64,000 nt of DNA from Prochlorococcus sp. AG-402-N21 (GTDB lineage: Bacteria; Cyanobacteriota; Cyanobacteriia; PCC-6307; Cyanobiaceae). The first letter of the stretch is position 1. Every line of letters starts with the position of its first letter. The stretch spans positions 1-64,000 of the forward strand of contig QCIW01000003.1 of NCBI GenBank assembly GCA_003216435.1, written 5' to 3'. This document shows positions 52,798 to 63,771 of this stretch, piece after piece. Both the position numbers and the translations under genes were made by a program. The notes under the pieces are model-generated. The model saw only the letters and a list, made by a program, of their open reading frames with translations, ran no database searches and was not told where the DNA came from.

Positions 52798-55080
52798 ATG
52801 GCAAATATTTTAAAAAAAAATCCATCTGGATTCATTCTCAAAGGAGCATATGGGCTAGCTCTAGTTCTGCCTTTGATAGCATCAGCTGCTTCTTCAAAGT
52901 CTGCTAGGAAGGAAAGCATCGTATCCCTTAAAGGCTTAGAAAGAAATTTTGCTGAAGTTATTGAAGATAAACAAAATAATAATGATTTCCTTAGGCAAAA
53001 TTTTATTTTTCAAAACCCTTCATTAAAAAAACTGGATCAAATAGCTAATAAGGTAGCTCAGGAAACAAAAGATACGCTTTTTTTAATTTCTGAAGTTCGT
53101 ATTGATGGATTAGAAGGACATCCTGATCAGAAGCGATTGCAATATGCCGCATATGATGCGATGACAATCAGACCAGGGAATAAAGTAACAAGAGAAGAAG
53201 TTAAAAGAGACTTAGATGCTATATATGCAACTGGGTGGTTTTCAGGAGTAACTATAGATCCCAAAGAACTTTCTTTGGGAATTGGTTTGGTTGTTTCAGT
53301 TCAACCTAATCCCTTACTTAAAGGAATAAATATTTTACCAAATAATTCAAAGCTCAACTTAAGCAATATTGAGAAAATTTTTAAGTTTGATTATGGAAAA
53401 ACACTAAATTTAAATATTCTACAACTTAGAATTAAAGAAATTAAGAATTGGTATTTAGATCAAGGATATTCCCTTGCCAGAGTAATTGGCCCTAATAGAA
53501 TTTCTCCTGAAGGCATTGTTGAACTAACTGTTCAAGAAGGCAAGGTTGAAGGTATCGAAATAGTATTTATTAATGAAGAAGGAGAAACTGAATTTGAAGA
53601 TGGAAGACAGGTGAAAGGCAAGACAAAGACTTGGGTAATCGAAAGAGAGATTTCAACGAAACCAGGGGATATTTTTAATAGAAAGAAATTAGAAAAGGAT
53701 ATAAAAAGATTATATGCAACATCTCTTTTTAACGATTTAAAAGTAACTTTAAAACCTTCAAAGGATAAGCCTGGAAATGTTTTTATAGTTTTGGGGGTAA
53801 CTGAGCAAAGAACAGGTACCCTTACTGGTGGTATTGGATATAGTGGATCACAAGGTGTTTTTGGTCAGGGAGGTCTGCAGGAATCTAACTTTTTAGGCAG
53901 ATCTTGGAAAGCAAATTTCAATATGAGTTATGGTGAATATGGAGGATTAGTTAACTTATCTTTAAGTGATCCTTGGATAAGAGGTGATAAATTCAGAACT
54001 TCATTAAGAACTTCAGTATTTATTAGTAGGGAAGTTCCTACTGAATTAAGAAGTCAAAGTGGTGGTCATATAAAAGGAATAAGTGAAAGATATGAACCTT
54101 CAAATTCTTATACTAATGCTTATCATATAGCTTCCACTACTCCTACAGGGATTGCATATTCATCAGTTGATCTTGCTAAATCGGCCAAGTCCGATGTTAG
54201 TTGGTTTGACTATGAAGGTGATTCTATTGTTCTTGAAAGAACAGGAGGTGCCTTCTCCTTTGCTCGTCCAATGAATGGTGGAGATCCTTTTAAAAGGACA
54301 CCTTGGAGCCTTCTTGTTGGAATGAATTTGCAGAAAGTTAGGCCTATAGATTATGCGGGGAATAAGAGACCTTATGGGGTTCCAAGTAAAGACTTATCCA
54401 ATGATGCGGCGCCTAAAGACAGTGTTATTTGTGTAGCTTTTAATTGTGCGGAAGAGAATACTCTTATTAGTTTCAAAGTAGGTTCTAGTTACAACAATTT
54501 AAATAATCCTAGGAATCCAACTTCAGGTAATTTCTTTACAGTTACTTCTGAACAATATGTTTCATTAGGAGAAAACTCTCCGACTTTTAATAGGTCCAGG
54601 ATTGGTTATTCATATTTCATACCTGTCAATTTTTTGAAAGTACACAAAGGTTGCAGACCTAAACGTGGCGAAAAATTTAATTGCCCTCAGACCATTGGTA
54701 TTCAAGCAAAAACTGGAACAATAATGGGCAATTTGCCTCCATATGAATCTTTTTGCTTAGGTGGAACTAGTTCTATTCGGGGTTGGAGCAATTGTGATTT
54801 GGCGGTTGCTAAAAGTTTTGGAGAAGTTTCTGTTGAATATCGCTACCCAATTTGGAGAATAGTTTCAGGGGCTCTTTTTGTTGATGCAGGAAGTGATTTT
54901 GGGTCTCAATCGAGTGTTCCTGGTAAACCTGGAGAACTTCTTGATAAGCCTGGCTCTGGGTTCTCTCTAGGTACGGGGGTTGTTGTAAATACACCGGTAG
55001 GACCAATTCGCTTGGAGGCAGCTAGTAAGGATTTTGGCGATGATTGGAGATATAACCTTGGAGTTGGTTGGAAATTCTAG
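52798..55080 (+). CDS. bamA: Outer-membrane assembly factor, Omp85/BamA family
   Basis: 760 aa. Signal segment (GFILKGAYGLALVLPLIASAASS), then three POTRA domains, beginning LFLISEVRIDGLEGHPDQKRLQY, GLVVSVQPNPLLKGINILPN and VEGIEIVFINEEG. A C-terminal beta barrel (YSGSQGVFGQGGLQESNFLGRSWKANF, GGTSSIRGWSNCDL) ends in the outer-membrane signature WRYNLGVGWKF. Cyanobacterial type with three POTRA domains. Starts the lpx cluster, overlapping lpxC by a base. Confidence 0.93.
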   Translation: MANILKKNPSGFILKGAYGLALVLPLIASAASSKSARKESIVSLKGLERNFAEVIEDKQNNNDFLRQNFIFQNPSLKKLDQIANKVAQETKDTLFLISEVRIDGLEGHPDQKRLQYAAYDAMTIRPGNKVTREEVKRDLDAIYATGWFSGVTIDPKELSLGIGLVVSVQPNPLLKGINILPNNSKLNLSNIEKIFKFDYGKTLNLNILQLRIKEIKNWYLDQGYSLARVIGPNRISPEGIVELTVQEGKVEGIEIVFINEEGETEFEDGRQVKGKTKTWVIEREISTKPGDIFNRKKLEKDIKRLYATSLFNDLKVTLKPSKDKPGNVFIVLGVTEQRTGTLTGGIGYSGSQGVFGQGGLQESNFLGRSWKANFNMSYGEYGGLVNLSLSDPWIRGDKFRTSLRTSVFISREVPTELRSQSGGHIKGISERYEPSNSYTNAYHIASTTPTGIAYSSVDLAKSAKSDVSWFDYEGDSIVLERTGGAFSFARPMNGGDPFKRTPWSLLVGMNLQKVRPIDYAGNKRPYGVPSKDLSNDAAPKDSVICVAFNCAEENTLISFKVGSSYNNLNNPRNPTSGNFFTVTSEQYVSLGENSPTFNRSRIGYSYFIPVNFLKVHKGCRPKRGEKFNCPQTIGIQAKTGTIMGNLPPYESFCLGGTSSIRGWSNCDLAVAKSFGEVSVEYRYPIWRIVSGALFVDAGSDFGSQSSVPGKPGELLDKPGSGFSLGTGVVVNTPVGPIRLEAASKDFGDDWRYNLGVGWKF

Positions 55081-55931
55081 TGGATTTTTGGCCAGCTGAT
55101 TATGAAGAGTCCTGGACACTTGCAAAGCCTTTTTCTCGCAAAGGGGTTGGACTGCATAGTGGAGAAGAATCTGAAGTATGTATTAAGCCGTCAGATTTTG
55201 AAGGTTTTCATGTTCGTTTAGTGAATCATCAGGATTCACCTGTCACGTTAAATCTAAGTCAAATTCGTTACTCCCCTCTATGTACAACTTTTGAATTAGG
55301 AAAGCATCGTCTTTCAACTGTAGAGCATCTTCTCGCAGCATTTGCAGGCTGCGGTTTAACACATGTGCAAATCGAAGTTACTGGAGACGAAATTCCACTT
55401 TTAGACGGATCTTCTAAGTGTTGGGTTGAGGCTATTAAAGATGCTGGAATCGTACGTGCTAAGACACCAAGAAAACCTTCTCCAACTTTAAGAGAACCTA
55501 TTTTTATTAATAGAGGGCAAAGCCTTATTAATGCGGTGCCTTCGGAACGATTTAAATTAGTTGGGATTATTGACTTCTCTTATGAAGCAATAGGTAGGCA
55601 GATATTTTCTATAGAGTTAAATCCAGATAATTTCATTAGAGAAATTGCCCCAGCAAGAACTTTCGGTTTTGTTGATCAAGTCGATGAGTTAAAAAAAGCT
55701 GGCTTAATTAAAGGAGGTGCTCTTGAGAATGCCTTAGTTTGTAATGGTAAGTCTTGGGTTAATCCTCCTTTGAGATTTAAAGATGAACCTGTGCGACATA
55801 AACTTTTGGACTTAATAGGCGATCTAGCTTTGGTTGGTTTGCCTAAAGCCCAGGTTTTGGTGTATAGGGGATCTCATGCTCTACATGCTGAGTTTGCTGA
55901 GGCTATTTTAAAAAGTTGTTCTTCGGAGTAA
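55080..55931 (+). CDS. lpxC: UDP-3-O-acyl-N-acetylglucosamine deacetylase
   Basis: 283 aa from GTG 55080, which overlaps the bamA TAG by one base; TTG 55068 is an alternative. Committed step of lipid A synthesis, zinc dependent: GVGLHSGEESEVCI, STVEHLLAAFAGCGL and HKLLDLIGDLALVG carry the zinc ligands. Length slightly shorter than in E. coli. Part of lpxC-fabZ-lpxA-lpxB operon. Confidence 0.95.
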   Translation: MDFWPADYEESWTLAKPFSRKGVGLHSGEESEVCIKPSDFEGFHVRLVNHQDSPVTLNLSQIRYSPLCTTFELGKHRLSTVEHLLAAFAGCGLTHVQIEVTGDEIPLLDGSSKCWVEAIKDAGIVRAKTPRKPSPTLREPIFINRGQSLINAVPSERFKLVGIIDFSYEAIGRQIFSIELNPDNFIREIAPARTFGFVDQVDELKKAGLIKGGALENALVCNGKSWVNPPLRFKDEPVRHKLLDLIGDLALVGLPKAQVLVYRGSHALHAEFAEAILKSCSSE

Positions 55932-55937
55932 TTTCTC

Positions 55938-56393
55938 TTGACTGATTCATTATCTCAATCGTGTGCACTGACTAGTGAACAAATTCTTGGCCTTTTGCCT
56001 CACCGCTATCCTTTTGCGTTAGTCGATCGAGTTGTGGAATATGAGCCAGGTAAAAAAGCTCTTGGGATAAAGAATGTAACTCTTAATGAACCTCACTTTC
56101 AAGGCCATTTCCCGGATAGGCCATTGATGCCAGGCGTTTTGATTGTTGAAGCAATGGCACAAGTCGGGGGACTTGTTGTTAAGGGTCTTGATGATATACC
56201 TGAGGGACTTTTTGTTTTTGCAGGTATAGATGGAGTTCGCTTTAGACGCCCAGTTGTTCCAGGAGATCAACTTAGAATAAGTTGTGAGCTCATAAGTATT
56301 AAAAGAAAACGTTTTGGGAAGATCTTTGGTGAGGCAAAAGTAGATGACCAGCTTGTTTGTTCAGGTGATTTGATGTTCTCATTAATTAATTAA
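55938..56393 (+). CDS. fabZ: 3-hydroxyacyl-ACP dehydratase
   Basis: 151 aa from TTG 55938. Hot-dog fold; [19 protein letters not shown], catalytic [19 protein letters not shown] and [17 protein letters not shown]. Elongates fatty acids and controls the hydroxyacyl pool shared with LpxA. Position between lpxC and lpxA supports this link. Confidence 0.95.
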   Translation: MTDSLSQSCALTSEQILGLLPHRYPFALVDRVVEYEPGKKALGIKNVTLNEPHFQGHFPDRPLMPGVLIVEAMAQVGGLVVKGLDDIPEGLFVFAGIDGVRFRRPVVPGDQLRISCELISIKRKRFGKIFGEAKVDDQLVCSGDLMFSLIN

Positions 56394-56403
56394 TTTAATA
56401 GTT

Positions 56404-57246
56404 ATGATAGAAAACAAAGATTATTCAGGTCCAAAAGAAGTTAAGGTTCATCCCTTGGCTGATGTATCTTCTCTGGCTGATCTTGCTAATGGCGTAATTA
56501 TCGGCCCTGGATGTGTTGTCGGACCAGATGTACGAATTGGTGCAAATACTGTTGTGGGGCCAAATGTTGTTCTAGAGGGAAGATTGACAATTGGCTCTGA
56601 TAATAAAATTTTTCCTGGAGCATGTTTAGGGCTTGAACCTCAAGACCTAAAGTACAAAGGTGCTTCTACAGAAGTTGTCATAGGAGATGGGAATACTTTT
56701 CGTGAATGTGTAACGATTAATAGAGCAACAGAAGAAGGTGAAGTAACGAAAGTAGGGAGTGAAAATCTATTGATGGCTTATTGCCATATTGCTCATAACT
56801 GTAACGTCGGGAATAGAGTTGTGATGTCAAATAATGTGCAAGTGGCAGGACATGTTGTGATTGAAGATAGAGCTGTTGTAGGTGGCTGCGTAGGGGTGCA
56901 TCAATTTGTTCATATTGGATCTTTGGCAATGGTTGGTGGTATGAGTAAGGTTGAGCGAGACGTACCTCCGTATTGTTTGGTAGAAGGTAACCCTGGCAGA
57001 ATTCGTAGTCTTAATATGATTGGGATTAGGCGTAGTGGACTTGAATGTCAAGATAATGGAGAATTTCAGCAACTTCAGGAAATTTGGAAATTATTATATC
57101 GATCCGGCCATGTCTTGAAACATGGTTTGGAATTAGCGAGGGAAAAACATTTAACTCCTTCTTCAGATCGTCTTTGTACATTCTTGGAAGAATCCTCTCA
57201 AAAAGGTAGACGTGGGCCAATTCCTTTAGCAGGAACAAGTCATTAA
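56404..57246 (+). CDS. lpxA: UDP-N-acetylglucosamine acyltransferase
   Basis: 280 aa from ATG. Left-handed beta helix with hexapeptide repeats ([39 protein letters not shown]) and active-site region [47 protein letters not shown] is the typical end of the helix. First step of lipid A synthesis. Confidence 0.96.
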   Translation: MIENKDYSGPKEVKVHPLADVSSLADLANGVIIGPGCVVGPDVRIGANTVVGPNVVLEGRLTIGSDNKIFPGACLGLEPQDLKYKGASTEVVIGDGNTFRECVTINRATEEGEVTKVGSENLLMAYCHIAHNCNVGNRVVMSNNVQVAGHVVIEDRAVVGGCVGVHQFVHIGSLAMVGGMSKVERDVPPYCLVEGNPGRIRSLNMIGIRRSGLECQDNGEFQQLQEIWKLLYRSGHVLKHGLELAREKHLTPSSDRLCTFLEESSQKGRRGPIPLAGTSH

Positions 57247-57248
57247 TC

Positions 57249-58439
57249 ATGCGATTGTTAATTAGTACAGGAGAGGTTTCTGGTGATTTGCAGGGAAGTT
57301 TTTTAGTAAAAGCTCTTAAGGAAGAGGCTTTAAATCGATCTATTGAATTAGAAATTATTGCTCTAGGTGGTTGTCGAATGAAATCAGCTGGAGCAGAACT
57401 AATTGCAGATACATCGTCAATAGGGGCTATTGGCTTTTGGGAGGCGATTCCTTTTGTAATACCTACTTTGAAAGTTCAATCTTTGGTTGATGAATTATTA
57501 AAAACAGATCCTCCTGATGTTGTTGTTCTTATTGACTATATGGGCCCCAATATCAGATTGGGGAACAAAGTGAAAAATCTGCAATCAGGTGTTCCAATTG
57601 TCTATTACATAGCGCCTCAAGAATGGGCTTGGAGTATAGGTAGTACTGGGACTACAGATTTGATTGGCTTTAGCGAAAAAATACTTGCGATTTTTAAAGC
57701 CGAGGAGGAATTTTACGCCGAAAAGGGTGGAAACGTTACTTGGGTTGGCCATCCAATGCTCGATACTTTAAAAGAATTGCCTAGTCGAAAAGAAGCTTTG
57801 CAATATCTTGGGATTGGATCTGAGAAAAAGGTGGTTTTACTTTTCCCTGCTTCTAGATCGCAAGAGTTGAGATATTTAATGCCAACTCTTGCTAAGGCAG
57901 CGGCACTTTTGCAGGCTTATGACCCTTCTATCTATGTCTTAGTGCCAACTGGTTTAGATGGGTTTGAAGAGGCTCTTGAGAAGCAATTGGAGCAATATAA
58001 AGTAGTAGGAGAAGTTTTGAAATCAAGTCAGGTAGATAAATTAAAGCCTTATCTTTTTGCTGCGGCTGACCTTGCTCTTGGTAAATCTGGGACAATCAAT
58101 ATGGAGTTAGCTTTGAATTCAGTACCCCAAATTGTTGGTTACAGAATAAGTAGAATAACAGCATTCATTCTACGTAAATTTTTAAAATTTAAAGTTGAAT
58201 ATATCTCACCAGTGAACTTGTTAATGAAAGAAAGTTTAGTCCCAGAACTCCTACAAGATGACTTTAAACCAGAATCAATTGTTGATTTAGCGATACCTTT
58301 ATTGAATGATTCGATTATTCGCAAAAAAATGATTGACGGCTATGAAAGATTTAGGAGTAATTTAGGTGAGAGTGGTGTTACTAAGCGAGCTGCTCAAGAA
58401 ATTATTGATTTAATTATGAATAATTCTAGAGAAATATGA
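57249..58439 (+). CDS. lpxB: Lipid-A-disaccharide synthase
   Basis: 396 aa from ATG, two bases after lpxA. Glycosyltransferase family 19: [65 protein letters not shown] and [15 protein letters not shown]. Joins two sugar units to lipid A disaccharide at the inner membrane. Overlaps msrA by four bases (ATGA). Confidence 0.95.
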   Translation: MRLLISTGEVSGDLQGSFLVKALKEEALNRSIELEIIALGGCRMKSAGAELIADTSSIGAIGFWEAIPFVIPTLKVQSLVDELLKTDPPDVVVLIDYMGPNIRLGNKVKNLQSGVPIVYYIAPQEWAWSIGSTGTTDLIGFSEKILAIFKAEEEFYAEKGGNVTWVGHPMLDTLKELPSRKEALQYLGIGSEKKVVLLFPASRSQELRYLMPTLAKAAALLQAYDPSIYVLVPTGLDGFEEALEKQLEQYKVVGEVLKSSQVDKLKPYLFAAADLALGKSGTINMELALNSVPQIVGYRISRITAFILRKFLKFKVEYISPVNLLMKESLVPELLQDDFKPESIVDLAIPLLNDSIIRKKMIDGYERFRSNLGESGVTKRAAQEIIDLIMNNSREI

Positions 58440-59044
58440 TTAAATTTATTATTTTAATAGTTCTATTATTTTCTTCTTTTATAGCTCCATCTGGATTGTA
58501 TGCTGCTGAGGATGCTGCTACTTTTGCTGGCGGGTGTTTTTGGTGCTTAGAGCATGATTTGGAAAGTATTAATGGAGTTATTAAGGTAGAAAGTGGTTAT
58601 TCTGGAGGTAATTTAGAAAATCCAACTTATCGTAATCATAATGGACACCAAGAGGTTGTATTAGTTAAGTTCAACCCAGAGAAAATTAATTATGAAAATC
58701 TTTTAAGATCCTATTGGCGCAATATAGATCCTTTGGACGATAAGGGACAATTTTGCGATAAGGGAGATTCTTATAGGCCCATAATATTTACAAGTAATCA
58801 GGATCAAAAAACACAAGCTGAATTAAGCTTGATTAAAGCGGCTAATGAATTAGATGTTAAATTAGAAGATATTAAGGTTCAAATTAAACCTCAAAAAAAG
58901 TTTTGGTTAGCAGAGGATTATCATCAGGATTTTGCAAAATTGAACAATCTCAAATATAGCTTTTATAGGTCTTCTTGTGGGAGGGATAATCGTTTAGAAC
59001 AAGTATGGGGAGATAAAGCAAGTACAGCTGATCCATGGAATTAA
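58436..59044 (+). CDS. msrA: Exported peptide methionine sulfoxide reductase A
   Basis: 202 aa. N-terminal signal [24 protein letters not shown] points to a periplasmic form. Catalytic motif [21 protein letters not shown], then [37 protein letters not shown] and end [13 protein letters not shown]. Reduces methionine S-sulfoxide. The four-base overlap with lpxB suggests cotranslation with envelope genes. Export is unusual, as most MsrA are cytosolic. Confidence 0.92.
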   Translation: MIKFIILIVLLFSSFIAPSGLYAAEDAATFAGGCFWCLEHDLESINGVIKVESGYSGGNLENPTYRNHNGHQEVVLVKFNPEKINYENLLRSYWRNIDPLDDKGQFCDKGDSYRPIIFTSNQDQKTQAELSLIKAANELDVKLEDIKVQIKPQKKFWLAEDYHQDFAKLNNLKYSFYRSSCGRDNRLEQVWGDKASTADPWN

Positions 59045-59083
59045 AATAATCTTCAAATATATAATTAAAGTTTCAGGTTCTAA

Positions 59084-60568
59084 TTAGATGTTCTCATTTT
59101 GATGGCATACCCACTCAACTAAAGTTCTAACTCCATAGCCCGTGGCTCCAGATGGATTAATCCCATTATCTTTATCAGTCCAGCAAGTGCCTGCAATATC
59201 TATATGAGCCCAAGGAATAGATTCATTTACAAATTCTTTCAGGAAAAGAGCTGCTGTAATAGATCCCCCCGCTCTTGGTCCAGTATTTTGAATATCTGCA
59301 AGCATAGATTTCAAACCTTTTTTATAAGAACTTCTCATAGGCATTCTCCAGATCCCTTCTCCTACAGAGGCTGCAGCTTTTTCCAGCGCATTTGCTAGAT
59401 GGTCATTTTCAGTCCATAGACCAGCGATCTCATCCCCTAAAGCAATTACACATGCTCCTGTGAGTGTTGCTAAATCAACTATCGAATCAGGGTTTAGTTC
59501 AGATGCATATACAAGAGCATCTGCAAGTGTGAGGCGCCCTTCGGCGTCAGTGTTATTAACTTCTATTGTCTTTCCGTTTGATGCTGTAATTATGTCACCT
59601 GGATGCAAAGCTGATCCATTGACCATATTTTCACATGCGGCAACAATGAAATGAATTTCAACGTTTGGTGGTTGTAATTCTCCTATTGCTCTTGCAGTCC
59701 CAATGACAGCGGCACTTCCACCCATGTCATATTTCATTTTCTCTATTTGCGCAGCCCCCACTTTTAGGTTGTATCCACCTGAATCAAAGGTAAGACCCTT
59801 CCCAATAATTGCTATTCGATTTTGAACGGTACCTTTGGGTTTGTAAGTAAGGTGGATGAATTGTGGTTCAAGATCTGAACCTTTTGATACCGCAAGGTAA
59901 GAGCCCATTCTTTTTTCTTGACACTCTTCCTTATTAAGAATTTTTGACTCTAAGTTGAACTCTTTAGCTACTTTCAATGCTTGGTTAGCCAGTTCTTTGG
60001 GAGTTAAATCATTTGGAGGGGCCCCTACTAGTTCCCTAGCTAGCTCAACTCCAGAACAAATAGGATTTGTTTCTTGAATGAAATTATTGTTTGATTGAGG
60101 AATTCCTATAAGTTCGATTTGACTCGGAGATTTAATGGGCTCTGGATTGCTGCGAAATCGTTGGTCTTTGAATAAAGAAAGTCGAATAGCTTCTATTACA
60201 ACTTTTCCAACGGTGGAGGCATCGAATTGCTCCCAAGGAAACATAACTCCAATTTTTCCGGAGGAGCCAATGCTTGCTCGTGCTCCAATTGAAGCAGCCT
60301 GGCGGATATCTTCTATTAATAGCTTTTCAGGTTTCCCTAGACCTACTATGACAAGCTTCTCGGAATTCCCATTGAGTAATTGAAAGGAAATAATTTCACC
60401 TGATTTCCCAGTGAAATTATTTTTGATTAGGGCGTTCAGTAGAAAATCTTTTTCTGTTAATTGCTCTAATCCCTTGAGTTGATTTTTATGGTCTCCTTCG
60501 AGCAACCCTATTAGAAGTACAGAACCTTCCCAATTCTGCAAACCTATTGAATTGACAGAAACTTGCAT
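59084..60568 (-). CDS. pepA: Cytosol (leucyl) aminopeptidase
   Basis: 494 aa. M17 family: KGLTFDSGGYNLK, metal-ligand NTDAEGRLTLADALVYA and DLATLTGACVIALG. Two-metal hexameric aminopeptidase that completes peptide breakdown. ATG start, full length. Convergent with msrA. Confidence 0.95.
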   Translation of the reverse strand: MQVSVNSIGLQNWEGSVLLIGLLEGDHKNQLKGLEQLTEKDFLLNALIKNNFTGKSGEIISFQLLNGNSEKLVIVGLGKPEKLLIEDIRQAASIGARASIGSSGKIGVMFPWEQFDASTVGKVVIEAIRLSLFKDQRFRSNPEPIKSPSQIELIGIPQSNNNFIQETNPICSGVELARELVGAPPNDLTPKELANQALKVAKEFNLESKILNKEECQEKRMGSYLAVSKGSDLEPQFIHLTYKPKGTVQNRIAIIGKGLTFDSGGYNLKVGAAQIEKMKYDMGGSAAVIGTARAIGELQPPNVEIHFIVAACENMVNGSALHPGDIITASNGKTIEVNNTDAEGRLTLADALVYASELNPDSIVDLATLTGACVIALGDEIAGLWTENDHLANALEKAAASVGEGIWRMPMRSSYKKGLKSMLADIQNTGPRAGGSITAALFLKEFVNESIPWAHIDIAGTCWTDKDNGINPSGATGYGVRTLVEWVCHQNENI

Positions 60569-60607
60569 TTACCTATAAAGCTTTTAAATACAATGTTACC
60601 TATTTTC

Positions 60608-61207
60608 TTAATTAATCTCGTTAGTGAAGGGAGTTTGCCAACGACTTCGTGTTTCTTTGTTAAAAGGTGGTAACCATCGTTGAATTAGGTCTTGTTCTAA
60701 CTTCCGCCTTGACCGAGTTTGCTTAGGAACATCCGTCCAAAATCTAATACTTAAATGACTGTTAAGATTAACTCTGTTAAGAGTGCAGCAATAGTTATCT
60801 AAATAACCTTTACAGTCATGCTCCCCTTTCCATCTTTGATCTGCTGCAATGGTTTCTCCTAAATAAAGAATTATATTTTTTTTATCATCATCAAATTGAT
60901 CCATAACTAGATAAATAGCTGGCCCTTCGTGATATTGAGTTGAGCTACGCCAAAAGTTTAGTGGCAATGGAGTGAGCATTAAAGGTTCAAAATCGTCTAT
61001 CAGATTGGTACTAGTTGATTCAAATAGATTTGTTTGGTGAGTTATTGATGAGCCTCCTTGGAAATATTCTGATTGATGGGCATGTATTCGTAATTGCCAA
61101 TTTTGTATAGATTCTTTTTTCAGTAAGAGCTTCTGGGAGAGGTGTGGTTGTTCTTCAAAGAAATGTTTTTTATAAAATATCTCACCTTGCCCTGAAGAAT
61201 CTTTCAT
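60608..61207 (-). CDS. GIY-YIG-like nuclease-fold protein
   Basis: 199 aa. After a 100-residue polar region, GPAIYLVMD.., IILYLGETIAADQRWKGEHDCKGYL and RSRRKLEQDLIQRWLPPFNKETR fit the GIY-YIG order (AIYLV, LYLGET, R, E). The first tyrosine block is altered from GIY to AIY, so nuclease activity is uncertain. Conserved in cyanobacteria as I recall; function unknown. ATG start, 39 bp upstream of pepA in same direction. Confidence 0.75.
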   Translation of the reverse strand: MKDSSGQGEIFYKKHFFEEQPHLSQKLLLKKESIQNWQLRIHAHQSEYFQGGSSITHQTNLFESTSTNLIDDFEPLMLTPLPLNFWRSSTQYHEGPAIYLVMDQFDDDKKNIILYLGETIAADQRWKGEHDCKGYLDNYCCTLNRVNLNSHLSIRFWTDVPKQTRSRRKLEQDLIQRWLPPFNKETRSRWQTPFTNEIN

Positions 61208-61410
61208 TATTTAGCCTTTTTGAGGAGTGGTATTTCGATTTCTTGGAGATAGGGTGGTAATTTCCCTATTCCTAAAATCGTTAATTTTAGGCAAAATACT
61301 AATTATGAATTGATTGCTATCCATTGATATGCAAAATAGCCGATTCAAGTTTTCGTGCCAGACATTTTCTACTTTGTTTAGTTTGTTAGTATTCACGGGG
61401 GGCTAGGATT

Positions 61411-61737
61411 ATGACATTCTTTGAATCTGAAATAGTCCAAGAAGAGGCCAAGAGGCTTTTTATTGATTACCAGGATCTTATGAAGCTTGGGTCTGATTAT
61501 GGGAAGTTTGATAGAGAAGGAAAAAAAATGTTTATAGGGAAAATGGAAGCACTTATGGATAGATATAAAGTTTTCATGAAACGTTTTGAACTGTCAGAAG
61601 ACTTCCAAGCAAAAATGACAGTTGAGCAATTGAAAACCCAACTTAATCAGTTTGGGATAACACCAGAGCAAATGTTCCAACAAATGAATATGACTTTAGA
61701 ACGCATGAAAACTCAATTAGAAAATTCTTCTAATTGA
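61411..61737 (+). CDS. DUF1825 family protein
   Basis: 108 aa from ATG, ribosome site GGGGGG nearby. All-helical: MTFFESEIVQEEAKRLFIDY, LMKLGSDYGKFDREGKKMFI, LMDRYKVFMKRFELSEDF. This is a cyanobacterial/plastid-specific family without known function. Stands just upstream of tyrS. Confidence 0.88.
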   Translation: MTFFESEIVQEEAKRLFIDYQDLMKLGSDYGKFDREGKKMFIGKMEALMDRYKVFMKRFELSEDFQAKMTVEQLKTQLNQFGITPEQMFQQMNMTLERMKTQLENSSN

Positions 61738-61782
61738 AAAAATGCTTTTACTTGGAATCTTTTGCGAGATTAAAATTTGCTA

Positions 61783-63030
61783 ATGCCAGATAATTTGCAC
61801 TCATTGCCTGATTGGCTTCAAAGAGGAATCGTAGATTTTTTCCCTAACGAGGATAATGATTCATCTGAATCAAATCTTTCCAGAAGGTTAGAGGAATCTA
61901 CTAAAAATAAAAAACCTTTAAGAGTTAAGTTGGGAATTGATCCAACTGGAACAGACATTCATTTGGGTCACAGTATTCTTTTTAGGAAACTCAGAGCTTT
62001 TCAAGATGCAGGACATACAGCGGTTTTGATTATTGGTGATTTCACTGCTCAAATAGGAGACCCTACAGGGAAAAGTAAAACAAGAATTCAATTAACTCAG
62101 GATGAAGTTGACTCAAATGCAGAAACTTATTTAGAGCAATTAGGTTGTTCTAAGGAACCTTCTAATTCTATATTAGATTTTAAGACACCAGGGCGTTTGG
62201 AGATAAGACGAAATAGCGAGTGGCTATCAAAGCTTAACTTGGTCGAAGTTGTTAATTTGCTTGGTACGGCAACTGTTGGGCAAATGCTAGCGAAGGAAGA
62301 GTTTGGTAAGCGTTATAGCTCTGGGACTCCAATTTCTATTCATGAATTCCTTTACCCCTTGCTGCAGGCTTATGACTCTTTCTTTGTAAGAGCTGACATT
62401 GAACTAGGTGGAACGGATCAGAAGTTCAACGTTGCGATGGGGAGAGATGTACAACGACATTTTCATCAACGTGCACAGTTTGGATTACTTCTTCCTATCT
62501 TAGTTGGATTAGATGGAGTGCAGAAAATGAGCAAGAGTTTAGGGAATACTGTCTCGTTAAAAGAAGATGCCCTTTCAATGTATTCGAAACTAGAAAAAGT
62601 TCCTGACTCTGTTATTGATAGCTATATCAAGTTGCTAACTAATTTGGATACCTCTAATTTGCCCTCTAACCCTAGAGAATTGCAGAAATTGATGGCTTTA
62701 TCTGTTACTTCGATTTTTCATGGTGCTGAAGCTGGTCAATCAGCTCAAGAGGGGGCTGCAAGACTTGTCTCAGGAGCTCAGGATTCTTTGATAAATGTTT
62801 TGGAGGTCTCTCTCTCTAACATTAATTTTCCTGTTAAAGCGTTTTATTTATTAAGTGCGCTTGGATTATGTTCAAGTAGTAGTGAGGCTAGGCGTCAGAT
62901 TCAAGGTGGTGGAGTTCGCTTGGATGGGGCGAAAGTTACTGATACCGCTTTGGTGTTTAATGAGAAGAGTTTTTTAGTTGGCAAGGTATTACAAATAGGG
63001 AAGAAAACTTTTCGGAGACTTGCTGATTAA
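61783..63030 (+). CDS. tyrS: Tyrosyl-tRNA synthetase
   Basis: 415 aa from ATG 61783. Class I synthetase: [20 protein letters not shown] (HIGH-type HLGH), [26 protein letters not shown] and C-terminal S4 domain ([18 protein letters not shown]). The TyrZ-like compact form. Standard. Confidence 0.96.
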   Translation: MPDNLHSLPDWLQRGIVDFFPNEDNDSSESNLSRRLEESTKNKKPLRVKLGIDPTGTDIHLGHSILFRKLRAFQDAGHTAVLIIGDFTAQIGDPTGKSKTRIQLTQDEVDSNAETYLEQLGCSKEPSNSILDFKTPGRLEIRRNSEWLSKLNLVEVVNLLGTATVGQMLAKEEFGKRYSSGTPISIHEFLYPLLQAYDSFFVRADIELGGTDQKFNVAMGRDVQRHFHQRAQFGLLLPILVGLDGVQKMSKSLGNTVSLKEDALSMYSKLEKVPDSVIDSYIKLLTNLDTSNLPSNPRELQKLMALSVTSIFHGAEAGQSAQEGAARLVSGAQDSLINVLEVSLSNINFPVKAFYLLSALGLCSSSSEARRQIQGGGVRLDGAKVTDTALVFNEKSFLVGKVLQIGKKTFRRLAD

Positions 63031-63042
63031 ACACTATTTTAT

Positions 63043-63771
63043 ATGCCTTGTCAGTTAGACCCCTCTGAGAAAATTATTCTTGCCTTGGATGGGATGGACC
63101 CTTCTGAAGCCATTTCCTTGGTCTCCAGAATTCCTAAATTAACCTGGGTAAAAATAGGACTTGAATTATTTGTCAGTGCTGGACCTGACTTTATTTCGAT
63201 ACTTCGCGATAAAGGGAAAAAGATTTTTCTTGATCTGAAGTTCCATGACATACCAAATACGATGGAAAAAGCTTGTAGCAAAGCTGCAAAAAGTGGAGCA
63301 CAGTTGATAACTGTGCATGCATGTGCAGGGAAAAAAGCGCTTTTAGCTGCAAATAAAGGTGCACTTGAGGGCGCTTCTCAAGTCAATATGCCTTCTCCGA
63401 CATTGTTGGCAGTAACAGTCTTAACCAGCTGGGATGATAGAAGCTTCAATGATGAACTTTTGATTAAAGAGTCAATAAATGAAAGAGTTGAATTGCTTGC
63501 TGAATTAGCTTCTAATTGTGGAATTGGTGGCTGTATTTGTTCCCCCTTAGAGGTATCTCAGTTACGTGAGAAATATCCTGAGCCTTTTGAGTTGATTACA
63601 CCTGGCATTCGTTTGCGGGGTGGACTCTTAAATGATCAAGTAAGAATAATGTCTCCATCAGAAGCTATTAATTTAGGCGCATCTAGGTTGGTTATTGGTC
63701 GTCCTATTACTAGTGCTATTGATCCTTCGTCTGCCTTTGAAAGGTTTTATAGAGAAATTAGTAGCTGTTAG
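63043..63771 (+). CDS. pyrF: Orotidine 5'-phosphate decarboxylase
   Basis: 242 aa. Final step of UMP synthesis. Active site DLKFHDIPNTMEKAC, start EKIILALDGMD and phosphate site TPGIRLRGG with ASRLVIGRPIT. ATG start; 12 bp after tyrS. Its stop overlaps the convergent plsY by four bases. Confidence 0.95.
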   Translation: MPCQLDPSEKIILALDGMDPSEAISLVSRIPKLTWVKIGLELFVSAGPDFISILRDKGKKIFLDLKFHDIPNTMEKACSKAAKSGAQLITVHACAGKKALLAANKGALEGASQVNMPSPTLLAVTVLTSWDDRSFNDELLIKESINERVELLAELASNCGIGGCICSPLEVSQLREKYPEPFELITPGIRLRGGLLNDQVRIMSPSEAINLGASRLVIGRPITSAIDPSSAFERFYREISSC

